In this document: piece by piece, positions 42,165 through 50,813 of the stretch | How positions within the stretch are numbered: the first letter of the stretch is position 1 | Layout: every line of letters begins with the position of its first letter | Assembly (NCBI GenBank): GCA_003225175.1 | Contig: QIBA01000032.1 | Coordinates: 1-64,000 of the forward strand | Direction: 5' to 3' | From: Acidobacteriota bacterium | Lineage (GTDB): Bacteria > Acidobacteriota > Terriglobia > Terriglobales > Acidobacteriaceae | Length of the DNA: 64,000 bases | Translations under genes and position numbers: made by a program | Notes under the pieces: generated by a model | The model's input: the letters and a program-made list of their open reading frames with translations, nothing else | What the model was told of the DNA's origin: nothing | The model's database searches: none

Positions 42165-42509
42165 TTGCAGTGGGATTCGGCCGTTAGTTTAGCTTTCGCC
42201 GCAGAGCAGTTGTTTGCAGCTGCCCAGCTCCTTACAAGCGATCTTGTGCCTGCGAATCAGGCACTGGAGCTCGTCCACGAGCGTCATTTGGTACCGCTTC
42301 TAGACAATGGCGACTTTCTCCCTGAACCGGTTCGGCACCAGATCGTCGAAGCACAGCACTCGTATGACACTGCCGTTTCTAAAGGGCTCACCCGCGACTT
42401 TGCGCGATGCCTGGCGTCGGAACTCATGAAAATTCTCTCCGAAGTTACTGGGATTCTGAAGCAGATCTCGGGCCGCTCACTGCTGAACCTGGACCGCCGG
42501 GTCGCCTGA
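42165..42509 (+). CDS. Hypothetical protein, helical, start uncertain
   Basis: A 114-codon frame with a plausible helical composition (AVSLAFAAEQLFAAAQLL, NQALELVHERHLVPLLDNGDF, RDFARCLASELMKILSEVTGILKQI). No family recognised. There is no ATG; the frame opens with TTG at 42165 and no good ribosome binding site, so either an unusual start is used or the 5' end is lost. It follows the FRG gene by 113 bases on the same strand, and could be its partner, but nothing in the sequence proves this. Confidence 0.4.
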   Translation: MQWDSAVSLAFAAEQLFAAAQLLTSDLVPANQALELVHERHLVPLLDNGDFLPEPVRHQIVEAQHSYDTAVSKGLTRDFARCLASELMKILSEVTGILKQISGRSLLNLDRRVA

Positions 42510-42572
42510 TCACTCTACCGTCATCTCGAATAAAGGGAGATCTGTTGTCCGGTTAGATGCCGAGGCAAAAAG

Positions 42573-42607
42573 ATTCCTCACGCCGACATAAGGCGCTTCG
42601 GAATGAC
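42573..42607. repeat. Intergenic hairpin of the ATTCC...GGAATGAC type
   Basis: ATTCC (42573-42577) pairs with GGAAT (42600-42604) and CGCC (42581-42584) with GGCG (42592-42595); the right arm continues as GGAATGAC. A second hairpin with the same ATTCC start and GGAATGAC end lies at 50771-50803. The rest of 42510-42768 holds nothing recognised. Confidence 0.4.
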
Positions 42608-42768
42608 AGGCTCTAGAGTAACTTTCTTGAGTTGTTAGGCGCAGCTAGTCAAACATCAAACGCCTTCTTGACTTTGCGGCGAGATGCACTCCACGATGAA
42701 TTTCAGTGCCCTGAGCGCATGAGGCGTTATATATTCAGCTTCCAGCAATTCTCACTTCGAGGTAGGTA

Positions 42769-43665
42769 ATGTCCCGAACTGTCCGCTGTGGCCTGATCCA
42801 GGCCCATAATCCTCTTGGTCCAGATCACAGCATGGCCAAGATCAAAAAGGCAATGATCGACAAGCACCTGAAGTTAATTGAGCAGGCTGCGAAAGAGAAG
42901 GTGCAGGTCCTGTGCTTGCAAGAACTTTTTTACGGGCCCTATTTCTGCGCCGAGCAAAACCAGAAGTGGTATGAGATGACAGAGCCGGTTCCTGACGGTC
43001 CAACGACGAAACTCATGCAGAAGCTGGCGGCCAAGTACAAGATGGTCATCGTCGTCCCGCTCTACGAAGAAGAAATGACTGGGTTGTACTTCAACACTGC
43101 CGCGGTTATCGATGCCGATGGAACTTATCTCGGGAAATACAGAAAGCACCATATCCCGCAAGTGGCTCCCGGATTTTGGGAGAAGTTTTATTTCACGCCC
43201 GGTGATACTGGGTATCTTGTTTTTCAGACCCGGTATGCGCGAGTCGGGGTTTACATCTGCTACGACCGGCACTTTCCGGAAGGCGCGCGGATTCTCGGAC
43301 TAAATAGTGCAGAAATTGTTTTCAATCCCTCTGCTACGGTTGCTGGTCTCTCCGAATATCTGTGGGAGCTTGAACAGCCGGCACATGCTGTCGCGAACGG
43401 ATACTTCATTGGAGCAATCAATCGAGTTGGAGTTGAGAAGCCATGGGCAATTGGCGAATTCTATGGCAAGAGCTACTTCTGCAATCCTCGCGGTAAGATC
43501 ATCGCGCAAGCCAGCCGCGACAAAGACGAAGTCGTTGTGGCCGATCTTGATTTAGACATGATCGCCGAAGTGCGAAAGACATGGCAGTTCTTCCGCGATC
43601 GGCGTCCAGACTCCTACGAGCCGCTGGTTGCGCAGGCGGGGAAGATCGCCCGAGCGGCGTCGTAG
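42769..43665 (+). CDS. Beta-ureidopropionase/N-carbamoyl amidohydrolase (nitrilase superfamily)
   Basis: A 298-residue nitrilase-superfamily amidase with the complete catalytic triad: E52 in CLQELFYGPYF, K126 in GKYRKHHIP and nucleophile C164 in VYICYDRHFPEGAR. Length and motifs fit N-carbamoyl-beta-alanine or N-carbamoylputrescine amidases. In this locus, with dihydropyrimidinase and PreTA, the natural role is hydrolysis of N-carbamoyl-beta-alanine to beta-alanine, CO2 and ammonia in the cytoplasm. GAGGTAGG precedes the ATG. The aminotransferase and permease genes follow on the same strand at 67 and 15 bases. The carbamoylputrescine alternative remains possible. Confidence 0.85.
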   Translation: MSRTVRCGLIQAHNPLGPDHSMAKIKKAMIDKHLKLIEQAAKEKVQVLCLQELFYGPYFCAEQNQKWYEMTEPVPDGPTTKLMQKLAAKYKMVIVVPLYEEEMTGLYFNTAAVIDADGTYLGKYRKHHIPQVAPGFWEKFYFTPGDTGYLVFQTRYARVGVYICYDRHFPEGARILGLNSAEIVFNPSATVAGLSEYLWELEQPAHAVANGYFIGAINRVGVEKPWAIGEFYGKSYFCNPRGKIIAQASRDKDEVVVADLDLDMIAEVRKTWQFFRDRRPDSYEPLVAQAGKIARAAS

Positions 43666-43732
43666 GACGCAGTATGCGGCCTCTTTACCCAGGAAAATCG
43701 CTAATTGCTAATCGTTAATTGTTGGGGTTCTG

Positions 43733-45046
43733 ATGACTAAAGAAGAAATTATTCGCAAACATAAGCAGTACTTGTTTCCATCCATCACGACGTATTACTC
43801 CGAGCCCCTCGTCACCGATCACGCCAGCATGCAGTATCTCTGGGATGCCGATGGAAAAAAGTATCTCGACTTTTTCGGCGGGATCGTCACCATCTCGGTT
43901 GGTCACACCAATCCGCGCGTCACTTCGAAGGTGAAGGCTCAGATCGACAAGCTGCAGCATGCTTCGACTCTGTTTCCGAACGAAGCGATCGTGGCTCTGG
44001 CGGAGAAGATTGCTCAGATCACGCCTGGAGAAATTTCTCAGAGCTTCTTCTCAAACAGCGGCACTGAGGCGAATGAGACTGCTGTTCAGATCGCACGGAT
44101 GTATACGGGAAACTTCGAGGTCGTCGCTCTGCGTCACGGCTACAGTGGACGCTCGCAGCTTGCGCAGTCGCTCACGGGTCACGGCACGTGGCGCAAGTCG
44201 CTGCCTGTTTCCAATCCCGGCATCGTTCATGCATTGAATCCCTATTGTTATCGGTGTCCCTTTGGCATGAAGCCAACGGAGTGCGGTATTGAATGCGCGA
44301 AGGACGTGGAAGCCGTGATCCAGACCGCTACTTCTGGCCAGATCGCCGCGTTTATCGCTGAGCCGATTCAGGGGGTAGGCGGCTTTATTACGCCGCCGAA
44401 GGAGTATTTCAAGATTGTCTTCAACATCGTCAAGCAGTACGGGGGCTTGTTCATCTCCGATGAGGTCCAGACGGGCTGGGGACGCACGGGTAAGAAATGG
44501 TTCGGCATCGAGCAGTGGGAGGTGTACCCCGACATCATTACGTCAGCAAAAGGTCTGGCCAACGGTACGCCGATAGGTCTTACTGCAACTCGACCCGAGA
44601 TCGCGGGGAGCTTCAAGGGGCTGCAAATCTCAACCTTCGGCGGCAATCCTGTCACCAGCGTCGCCGCAAAGGCCACTATCGATCTCATCGAGGAAGATCG
44701 CCTCATGGATAATGCCGACGTCGTCGGCAACTACTTCCGCCAGGGACTCCAGAGCCTTCAGGACAAACACGATCTCATCGGCGATGTCCGCGGAATGGGA
44801 CTGATGCAAGCGCTCGAATTCGTGAAGGACCGCAAAACTAAAGAAGTGGCTCCGCAGGAGACAACGCAGTTCATGGAAGAGTGTCGCAGTCGCGGCCTGC
44901 TTGTGGGTAAAGGTGGGCTGTACGGCAATGTCATTCGCATGTCACCGCCACTGAACATCGCCAAGAGCGACGTGGATGAGGCTATTCGGATCATGGACGA
45001 AGCCTTGAGCGCCGTTCGTCAGCCGGCGGTTGCGGCCGCGAGGTAA
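43733..45046 (+). CDS. Class III aminotransferase, probable beta-alanine aminotransferase
   Basis: A 437-residue PLP aminotransferase of the AGXT2/omega-transaminase group: FSNSGTEANETAVQIAR for phosphate binding, the cofactor aspartate in FISDEVQTGWGRTG and Schiff-base lysine K273 in TSAKGLANG. An unusual cysteine-rich insert NPYCYRCPFGMKPTECGIEC (four cysteines, about 169-188) is visible. Family members move amino groups from beta-alanine, alanine or other amines to pyruvate or glyoxylate. Placement between beta-ureidopropionase and a nucleobase permease points to beta-alanine, giving malonate semialdehyde for the dehydrogenase at 50814. Confidence 0.85.
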   Translation: MTKEEIIRKHKQYLFPSITTYYSEPLVTDHASMQYLWDADGKKYLDFFGGIVTISVGHTNPRVTSKVKAQIDKLQHASTLFPNEAIVALAEKIAQITPGEISQSFFSNSGTEANETAVQIARMYTGNFEVVALRHGYSGRSQLAQSLTGHGTWRKSLPVSNPGIVHALNPYCYRCPFGMKPTECGIECAKDVEAVIQTATSGQIAAFIAEPIQGVGGFITPPKEYFKIVFNIVKQYGGLFISDEVQTGWGRTGKKWFGIEQWEVYPDIITSAKGLANGTPIGLTATRPEIAGSFKGLQISTFGGNPVTSVAAKATIDLIEEDRLMDNADVVGNYFRQGLQSLQDKHDLIGDVRGMGLMQALEFVKDRKTKEVAPQETTQFMEECRSRGLLVGKGGLYGNVIRMSPPLNIAKSDVDEAIRIMDEALSAVRQPAVAAAR

Positions 45047-45061
45047 TAACTAACAAATCAC

Positions 45062-46498
45062 ATGAGCACGCTCTCGCGCGAGATCAAAATCAATACCCGC
45101 ATCGAAGAGAGTCCTCTTTACAACCACGATCTCGCGCCTGTCGACGCGGCACATCGGACATGGGGCACGTACAACTACGCGGCCCTCTGGGTCTCGATGT
45201 CCGTAAACATTCTGACTTACATGCTGGCTGCGAGCCTGATTCAGGGTGGAATGGACTGGAAACAGGCGGTCCTGACCGTATTTGTGGGCAACACCATCGT
45301 GCTGGCTCCCATGCTGCTCAATTCGCATCCAGGAGCGAAATACGGCATTCCCTTTCCGGTACTGGCCCGCGCGTCTTTTGGACTCCTGGGAGCGAATGTT
45401 GCGGCCGTGCTTCGCGCCTTGGTCGCTTGCGGATGGTTTGGCATTCAAAGCTGGATCGGCGGGGAAGCGATTAACAGTCTGCTGGCGACGCTTTGGCCGT
45501 CGTGGGCAAATAATCCTCGTGGCGTCGCGATCTGCTTCGTGATCTTCTGGGGCATCAACCTGATCGTCGTGCTGAAGGGAATTGAGTACATCCGGTTCCT
45601 ACAGGGAGTGAGCGCGCCGATTCTGCTGGGCGTTGGATTGCTCCTGCTCGGGTGGGCTTACAAATCGGCAGGTGGATTCGGCCCGATGTTATCAGCGCCG
45701 TCGAAATTCCAAAACACGTCGGATTTCCTTAAGTTTCTGGTTCCCGCTTTAAACGGAACAGTAGGATTCTGGTCGACGGTCTCGCTTAATATCCCGGACT
45801 TCACGCGCTTTGCGCGTGACCAACGTGGACAGGTCATCGGTCAAGCGATAGCTCTTCCCACCACGATGACGTTGTATTCGTTCATTGGCGTGGCTGTGAC
45901 TTCAGCCACAGTTGTGATTTATGGATCGGCGATTTGGGATCCAGTTCAGTTGCTGAGCCGCTTCCATTCTCCGATTGCAGTCGTGATCTCACTCCTGGCA
46001 ATCCTGCTGGCGACATTAAACGTCAACATCGGTGCCAACGTTGTGTCGCCGGCAAACGATTTTTCTAATCTTTGGCCGAAGCGCATTTCATTCAAGGTTG
46101 GCGGCATGATGACCTGCTTCATGGGCGTCGCTATGATGCCCTGGAAGCTCCTCGCAAATCACCGCACGTTTATCTTTGGATGGCTCGGTGGATACGCTGC
46201 TGTGCTCGGTCCCGTTGCGGGAATCATGATCTGCGATTACTTCGTGATTCGACGAAGAAATCTGGTAGTCGAGGATCTGTATTTGCGCGGCTCAGCATAC
46301 GAGTACTCCAGTGGATTCAATTGGCGAGCCATCGCGGCGCTGGTGATTGGGAGTGGTATTGCACTGATTGGTCTTGTCGTTCCGCCTGTGCGATTCCTGT
46401 ACGACTACTCGTGGTTCGTGGGATTCATAATCGCGTTCGCCTCCTATCTGTTTCTGATGTCTCGGACCCATTTGGCAACAAGTACCGCACCGGCATAG
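45062..46498 (+). CDS. NCS1-family nucleobase/hydantoin permease
   Basis: A 478-residue integral membrane protein with twelve predicted spans. The N-terminal signature YNHDLAPVDAAHRTWGTYNYAALWVSMSVNI and the following GGMDWKQAVLTVFVGN, HPGAKYGIPFPVLARASFGLLGANV and ACGWFGIQSWIGGEA are typical of NCS1 (Mhp1/cytosine/uracil/allantoin) symporters, which use Na+ or H+. In this locus it most likely brings uracil, thymine or dihydropyrimidines across the inner membrane. The gene starts 15 bases after the aminotransferase stop and ends 14 bases before the convergent preA stop. Confidence 0.9.
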   Translation: MSTLSREIKINTRIEESPLYNHDLAPVDAAHRTWGTYNYAALWVSMSVNILTYMLAASLIQGGMDWKQAVLTVFVGNTIVLAPMLLNSHPGAKYGIPFPVLARASFGLLGANVAAVLRALVACGWFGIQSWIGGEAINSLLATLWPSWANNPRGVAICFVIFWGINLIVVLKGIEYIRFLQGVSAPILLGVGLLLLGWAYKSAGGFGPMLSAPSKFQNTSDFLKFLVPALNGTVGFWSTVSLNIPDFTRFARDQRGQVIGQAIALPTTMTLYSFIGVAVTSATVVIYGSAIWDPVQLLSRFHSPIAVVISLLAILLATLNVNIGANVVSPANDFSNLWPKRISFKVGGMMTCFMGVAMMPWKLLANHRTFIFGWLGGYAAVLGPVAGIMICDYFVIRRRNLVVEDLYLRGSAYEYSSGFNWRAIAALVIGSGIALIGLVVPPVRFLYDYSWFVGFIIAFASYLFLMSRTHLATSTAPA

Positions 46499-46512
46499 AA
46501 CTCTAGCGGCTG

Positions 46513-47844
46513 CTAATCAGCGGATGTGCTTTTGGCCAGCAAATCTTCCATACTGGATTGAGGGCTTCGGCCGCGAGCTTCCTGCAATTGCCGCCAACTC
46601 ATCGCCGGTCGGCCGATACCTACCTGCTCCATGCTGATACAGCCGGGAACAGGACATACAAGCGCGCAGAGATTGCAGCCCACACATTCGTTTTCCAATA
46701 CTCGCGGCACATGCTTTGCAATCTCTCCGTCGCGCAAATCTCCTTTTGGGCGTTCTGCGGCGGTGATGCACTGGTGTGCGCCGTCCTCACACGCGATGTA
46801 GCAAAGATTGCAGCCAATGCACAGCTTGGGATTGATGCGGGCGACGATCTTGTAATTCAAATCGAGATCGCCCCAATCGCGAATGCGATCCACTGACTTG
46901 CCCACCAGGTCCATGACAGAATCGAGGCCCTTGTCTTCGAGATACTGCGAGAGGCCGTCTATCATGTCTTCGACGATGCGGAAGCCATAATGCATGGCAG
47001 CCGTACAGACCTGTACTGAAGTGGCTCCGAGCAATATGAATTCGACGGCGTCTTGCCAGCTGGCAATTCCACCGATTCCTGAAATAGGAATTGTTACTTT
47101 GGGATGTTTGGCGACAGAAGAGACCATGTGCAGGGCGATGGGCTTGACCGAGGGTCCGCAATAGCCGCCATGGCTGGCATAGCCACCGACGTTTGGCCGG
47201 GGAGCGAAGCTGTCGAGGTCGACTCCCACGAGGCTGTTGAAGGTGTTGACCAATGAGACTGCATCGGCGCCGCCTTGTTTTGCAGCATGGGCCATGTGAG
47301 CCACGTCAGTCACATTGGGTGTGAGCTTCACAATCACGGGAATGGTTGCGACTTCCTTCACCCAGGTCGTGATCATCGTCGTGTACTCAGGCACTTGTCC
47401 GACGGCAGCACCCATGCCCCGTTCCGACATTCCGTGCGGGCATCCAAAATTGAGTTCCACCAAATCGGCGCCGGAATCCTGCGAGCGACGCATGATGTCA
47501 TGCCAGGTCTCGCGTCTGGATTCGACCATGAGAGAGGCTACGACCGTATTCCTCGGGAACCGTTTTTTTACTTCAGAGATTTCACGAAAGTTTGTTTCAA
47601 TTGGACGATCGCTGATCAGTTCGATGTTGTTGAGCCCGATCATGCGCTCGTGCTTGTAATCGATGGACCCATAGCGGGACGCTGTGTTAATGATGGGCTC
47701 GCCGATCGTCTTCCACACGGCTCCTCCCCAACCGGTGTCGAAGGCTTTCATCACCTGATAGGCGCTGTTGGTCGGAGGGCCAGAAGCCAGCCAGAAAGGA
47801 TTCGGCGAGTGTACGCCACAGAAGTTGATGCTGAGATCAGGCAT
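46513..47844 (-). CDS. preA: NAD-dependent dihydropyrimidine dehydrogenase subunit PreA
   Basis: A 443-residue flavo-iron-sulfur subunit. Residues about 1-320 are a dihydroorotate-dehydrogenase-like FMN barrel (INFCGVHSPNPFWLASGPPTN, ELNFGCPHGMSERGMGAAVGQ, VKLTPNVTDV, GIGGIASWQDAVEFILLGA); the C-terminus has two 4Fe-4S motifs, CIGCNLCYIAC and CVGCNLCALVCPVPGC. With PreT it reduces uracil and thymine to the dihydro forms, or the reverse. AAGGAG lies seven bases before the ATG at 47844, which overlaps the preT stop by eight bases; the longer frame inside preT is rejected. Confidence 0.92.
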   Translation of the reverse strand: MPDLSINFCGVHSPNPFWLASGPPTNSAYQVMKAFDTGWGGAVWKTIGEPIINTASRYGSIDYKHERMIGLNNIELISDRPIETNFREISEVKKRFPRNTVVASLMVESRRETWHDIMRRSQDSGADLVELNFGCPHGMSERGMGAAVGQVPEYTTMITTWVKEVATIPVIVKLTPNVTDVAHMAHAAKQGGADAVSLVNTFNSLVGVDLDSFAPRPNVGGYASHGGYCGPSVKPIALHMVSSVAKHPKVTIPISGIGGIASWQDAVEFILLGATSVQVCTAAMHYGFRIVEDMIDGLSQYLEDKGLDSVMDLVGKSVDRIRDWGDLDLNYKIVARINPKLCIGCNLCYIACEDGAHQCITAAERPKGDLRDGEIAKHVPRVLENECVGCNLCALVCPVPGCISMEQVGIGRPAMSWRQLQEARGRSPQSSMEDLLAKSTSAD

Positions 47845-49201
47845 GCGCGACTCCTTTCCGCTGCGAATGCAGGGCTGCGTGAATTCCTCGGGCAGCCCGC
47901 TTTCCATGTGCGACAGCATCCACGACCTCGCCACCGCCGTTCACGCAGTCGCCTCCGGCGAAATACTTTGGATTCGATGTCTGCATGGTCTCGGAGTTCG
48001 CAATGACCTTACCATTGTCCAATCTCAGGTTAGGAATGTCTTTCAGGAAGGCAAGCTTCTTCTGGCCGAGCGCACGCACTACCATGTCAACGTCGAGCGT
48101 AAATTCGCTTCCGGGAATGGGACGGAAAGAGCGTCTGCCCGATAAATCGGGTGAGCCCAGCTCAGTCTTTACACAAACCAGGCCTTGCGCTCTGCCGCGT
48201 GCATCCGGCACAACTCGTACAGGAGCAGCCTGCCAGATGAACGTCACGCCGTCGGCCTTCGCCAAATCGTATTCGTAATCAAATGCGGACATCTCTTCGT
48301 GGCCGCGCCGATAAATCATGTACACGACTTCAGCCCCCAATCTTCGTGCAGCAGTAGCGACATCGATCGCGGTATTGCCGCCCCCGATTACGGCGACTCG
48401 CGTGCCGACTTGCACATGATCGAAGCCGTTGGTCTTTGTCCTCTCAATAAAAGAGAGCGCATCGCCGCATCGGCGGATTTGTTCCGATTCGATGTGCAAA
48501 TCTTCGGTTTCGCCGAGTCCAATACCGAGGAATATCGCGTCGTACTCGCGTTCGAGTTCTGCCAGCGATAGGTCGCGGCCGACGGTGATTCCGTTTCGGA
48601 TTTCGACTCCGAGCGCGCGGATCATCTCAATCTCGCGTACGGCATCCGCCGCGCGCATTTTGTAGGCAGCGATTCCGTAGGTATTCAGTCCACCTGGATG
48701 ACGCTTGGCATCGAAGATCACGGCACCGTATCCGAGTCGTCGCAACTCTGCCGCACATGCCAGACTCGCCGGGCCAGCGCCGATCAAGGCGACGTGCTGT
48801 CCGTTTTCTTTACCAGACTTGAGCACATTGATGCCGTGATCGAGCACGTGGTCGACGGCGTGCCGCTGCAGACGTCCAATCTCAACCGGCTTCTTTCCTT
48901 CCGCATTTAGAACGCATGCGCCTTCGCATAAAACCGACGTTGGACAAACTCGACCGCAGCTATGTCCAAGCACATTGGCGGACAGAATGGTTCGCGCGGC
49001 TCCCATAAGATTCTGCGTGAGGATTTGCCGAATAAATTGTGGAATATTGATCTCGGTTGGACAGGCCTTTATGCAGGGCGCGTCGTAGCAGAACAGGCAG
49101 CGCGACGCCGCTTCCAGGGCGAGCGACGGCGTAAGCGGCGGATTAATATCTGCGAAGTTCTCTTCGAGTTGCTCCGGAGTAAGCTTGGGGCCCGTATGCA
49201 T
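47837..49201 (-). CDS. preT: NAD-dependent dihydropyrimidine dehydrogenase subunit PreT
   Basis: A 454-residue GltD-like subunit. The N-terminal Fe-S domain has CLFCYDAPCIKACPTEINIP and CGRVCPTSVLCEGAC; then an FAD fold (ALIGAGPASLACAAELRRLG), a NAD(P) fold (VAVIGGGNTAIDVATAARRLG) and the closing FAD motif FAGGDCVNGGGEVVDAVAHGKRAA in two blocks. It takes electrons from NAD(P)H and passes them through Fe-S centres to PreA. AGGA precedes the ATG. The gene is divergent from dihydropyrimidinase with 81 bases between the starts, a likely shared control region. Confidence 0.92.
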   Translation of the reverse strand: MHTGPKLTPEQLEENFADINPPLTPSLALEAASRCLFCYDAPCIKACPTEINIPQFIRQILTQNLMGAARTILSANVLGHSCGRVCPTSVLCEGACVLNAEGKKPVEIGRLQRHAVDHVLDHGINVLKSGKENGQHVALIGAGPASLACAAELRRLGYGAVIFDAKRHPGGLNTYGIAAYKMRAADAVREIEMIRALGVEIRNGITVGRDLSLAELEREYDAIFLGIGLGETEDLHIESEQIRRCGDALSFIERTKTNGFDHVQVGTRVAVIGGGNTAIDVATAARRLGAEVVYMIYRRGHEEMSAFDYEYDLAKADGVTFIWQAAPVRVVPDARGRAQGLVCVKTELGSPDLSGRRSFRPIPGSEFTLDVDMVVRALGQKKLAFLKDIPNLRLDNGKVIANSETMQTSNPKYFAGGDCVNGGGEVVDAVAHGKRAARGIHAALHSQRKGVAHA

Positions 49202-49282
49202 GGTGATCCTGTCTCAATGATAGGCTGGAAATTTCGGCAGCATAGCATAAAATCTGCGATTCCCAGCTTTCCCGGAGACCTC

Positions 49283-50674
49283 ATGGCCTTTGATGCTCTT
49301 ATCAAGAACGGAACTGTTGTTACCGCGACCGATACTTACACTGCCGACGTCGCAATCGTGGATGGAAAGATTCATTCCGTCGGCGTGAACTTGCCTCAGG
49401 AGAACGCCGCGCGCGTTTTCAATGCGGCGGGCAAATACGTGATGCCGGGTGGCATCGATGTTCACACCCACCTCGACATGCCTTTCGGCGGGACCACTAG
49501 CGCTGACGACTTCGAGACCGGCACGCGTGCCGCGGCCTTTGGTGGAACCACAACGCTCATCGACTTCGCGATCCAGTACAAAGGACAAACGCTTCGCACG
49601 GCGTTCGATGCGTGGATGCAGAAGGCCGCTCCCAAAGCAGTCGCCGACTACGCCTTCCACTGCATCATCACTGACCTGCCCGATGCGCGCATCGATGAGA
49701 TCTCGCAACTCATTGGCGATGGCGTCACTAGTTTCAAACTCTTCATGGCGTATCCCGGTGTCTTCATGCTGGACGACGCCACTATCTTTCGAGCCATGCG
49801 AGCGGCTTCAAAAAGTGGTGGGATGATCTGTATGCACGCGGAGAACGGCGGCGCGATTGATGTGATCGTAAAGCAGGCGCTGGCTGAAGGGAAGACCGCG
49901 CCGAAATATCACGCGCTCACGCGCCCAACTACTGCCGAAGCCGAAGCTACAGCCCGCGCTATCGCGCTTGCGGAGATGGCCGGTTCTCCCGTATACATCG
50001 TTCACCTCAGTTGCAACGATGCGCTAGAAAAGGTCCGCGAAGCTCGCGATCGTGGATTGCCTGTCTACGCCGAGACCTGTCCGCAATATCTGTATCTCTC
50101 GCTGGAGGAGATGGACGCACCTGGCTTCGAAGGTGCCAAATATGTCTTCACTCCGCCGTTGCGTGAGAAGTGGCACCAGGAAAAGCTCTGGAACGGTTTA
50201 AAGAACGATCACCTGCAAGTTGTCTCCACAGATCACTGTCCGTTCTGTTTCAAAGAACAGAAAGAGCTCGGAAAAGATGACTTCACCAAGATTCCTAATG
50301 GCGGACCTGGCATTGAACATCGCCTGAGCCTCGTCTATGCCGGAGGAGTAGGAAAGAAACGCTTCAGCGTGAACCGCTTCGTCGAACTTGTTTCAACTAC
50401 CCCGGCGAAGATATTCGGACTCTATCCGCGCAAAGGAACGATCGCTGTGGGCAGCGACGGCGACCTTGTGATCTTTAATCCAAATCGCGAACATACGATC
50501 AGCGCCAAAACTCACCACATGCGAGTGGATTACTCAATGTTCGAAGGCATCAAAGTGAAGGGAATGCCCGACGTAGTGATGTCCCGCGGACGTGTGCTCG
50601 TAGAGAACGACAAATTCCTGGGCAAAGCTGGAAGCGGGAATTTCCTGAAGCGCGCGACATACGTGGGCCTCTGA
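49283..50674 (+). CDS. Dihydropyrimidinase (hydantoinase family)
   Basis: A 463-residue cyclic amidohydrolase. Metal ligands H61 and H63 lie in GGIDVHTHLDMPFGG, the carboxylated lysine is K152 in GVTSFKLFMAYPG, and further ligands are in MICMHAENGG, IVHLSC and VVSTDHCPF. This fits dihydropyrimidinase/D-hydantoinase, which opens dihydrouracil to N-carbamoyl-beta-alanine. GGAGA lies five bases before the ATG at 49283; the longer upstream frame runs into preT and is rejected. Its position opposite preTA and near the ureidopropionase supports the pyrimidine role over allantoin or hydantoin use. Confidence 0.92.
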   Translation: MAFDALIKNGTVVTATDTYTADVAIVDGKIHSVGVNLPQENAARVFNAAGKYVMPGGIDVHTHLDMPFGGTTSADDFETGTRAAAFGGTTTLIDFAIQYKGQTLRTAFDAWMQKAAPKAVADYAFHCIITDLPDARIDEISQLIGDGVTSFKLFMAYPGVFMLDDATIFRAMRAASKSGGMICMHAENGGAIDVIVKQALAEGKTAPKYHALTRPTTAEAEATARAIALAEMAGSPVYIVHLSCNDALEKVREARDRGLPVYAETCPQYLYLSLEEMDAPGFEGAKYVFTPPLREKWHQEKLWNGLKNDHLQVVSTDHCPFCFKEQKELGKDDFTKIPNGGPGIEHRLSLVYAGGVGKKRFSVNRFVELVSTTPAKIFGLYPRKGTIAVGSDGDLVIFNPNREHTISAKTHHMRVDYSMFEGIKVKGMPDVVMSRGRVLVENDKFLGKAGSGNFLKRATYVGL

Positions 50675-50770
50675 CATTTTTCCTGTGTCTTTCGTGACCT
50701 CGCCGTTGTCCTTTGTGGCCCTTGTGTTCGCTCTTCTCGATTGGTCCCGGAAGAGCCAGTACTCATAAGT

Positions 50771-50800
50771 ATTCCTCGCCGCAAATCAGCGGCGAGGAAT
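50771..50800. terminator. 12-bp hairpin between convergent genes
   Basis: ATTCCTCGCCGC (50771-50782) and GCGGCGAGGAAT (50789-50800) form a perfect stem with a six-base loop between the dihydropyrimidinase and dehydrogenase stops. It lacks a T-run on either strand, so it may act as a bidirectional attenuating hairpin or be a dispersed palindromic element; GAC follows as in the hairpin at 42573. Confidence 0.55.
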
Positions 50801-50813
50801 GACAATCGAGGAG

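Noticed and set aside
47275-48006. 243-codon plus frame opposite preA/preT
   Set aside because: Lies wholly across two well-supported enzyme genes and has a low-complexity histidine/arginine-rich translation.
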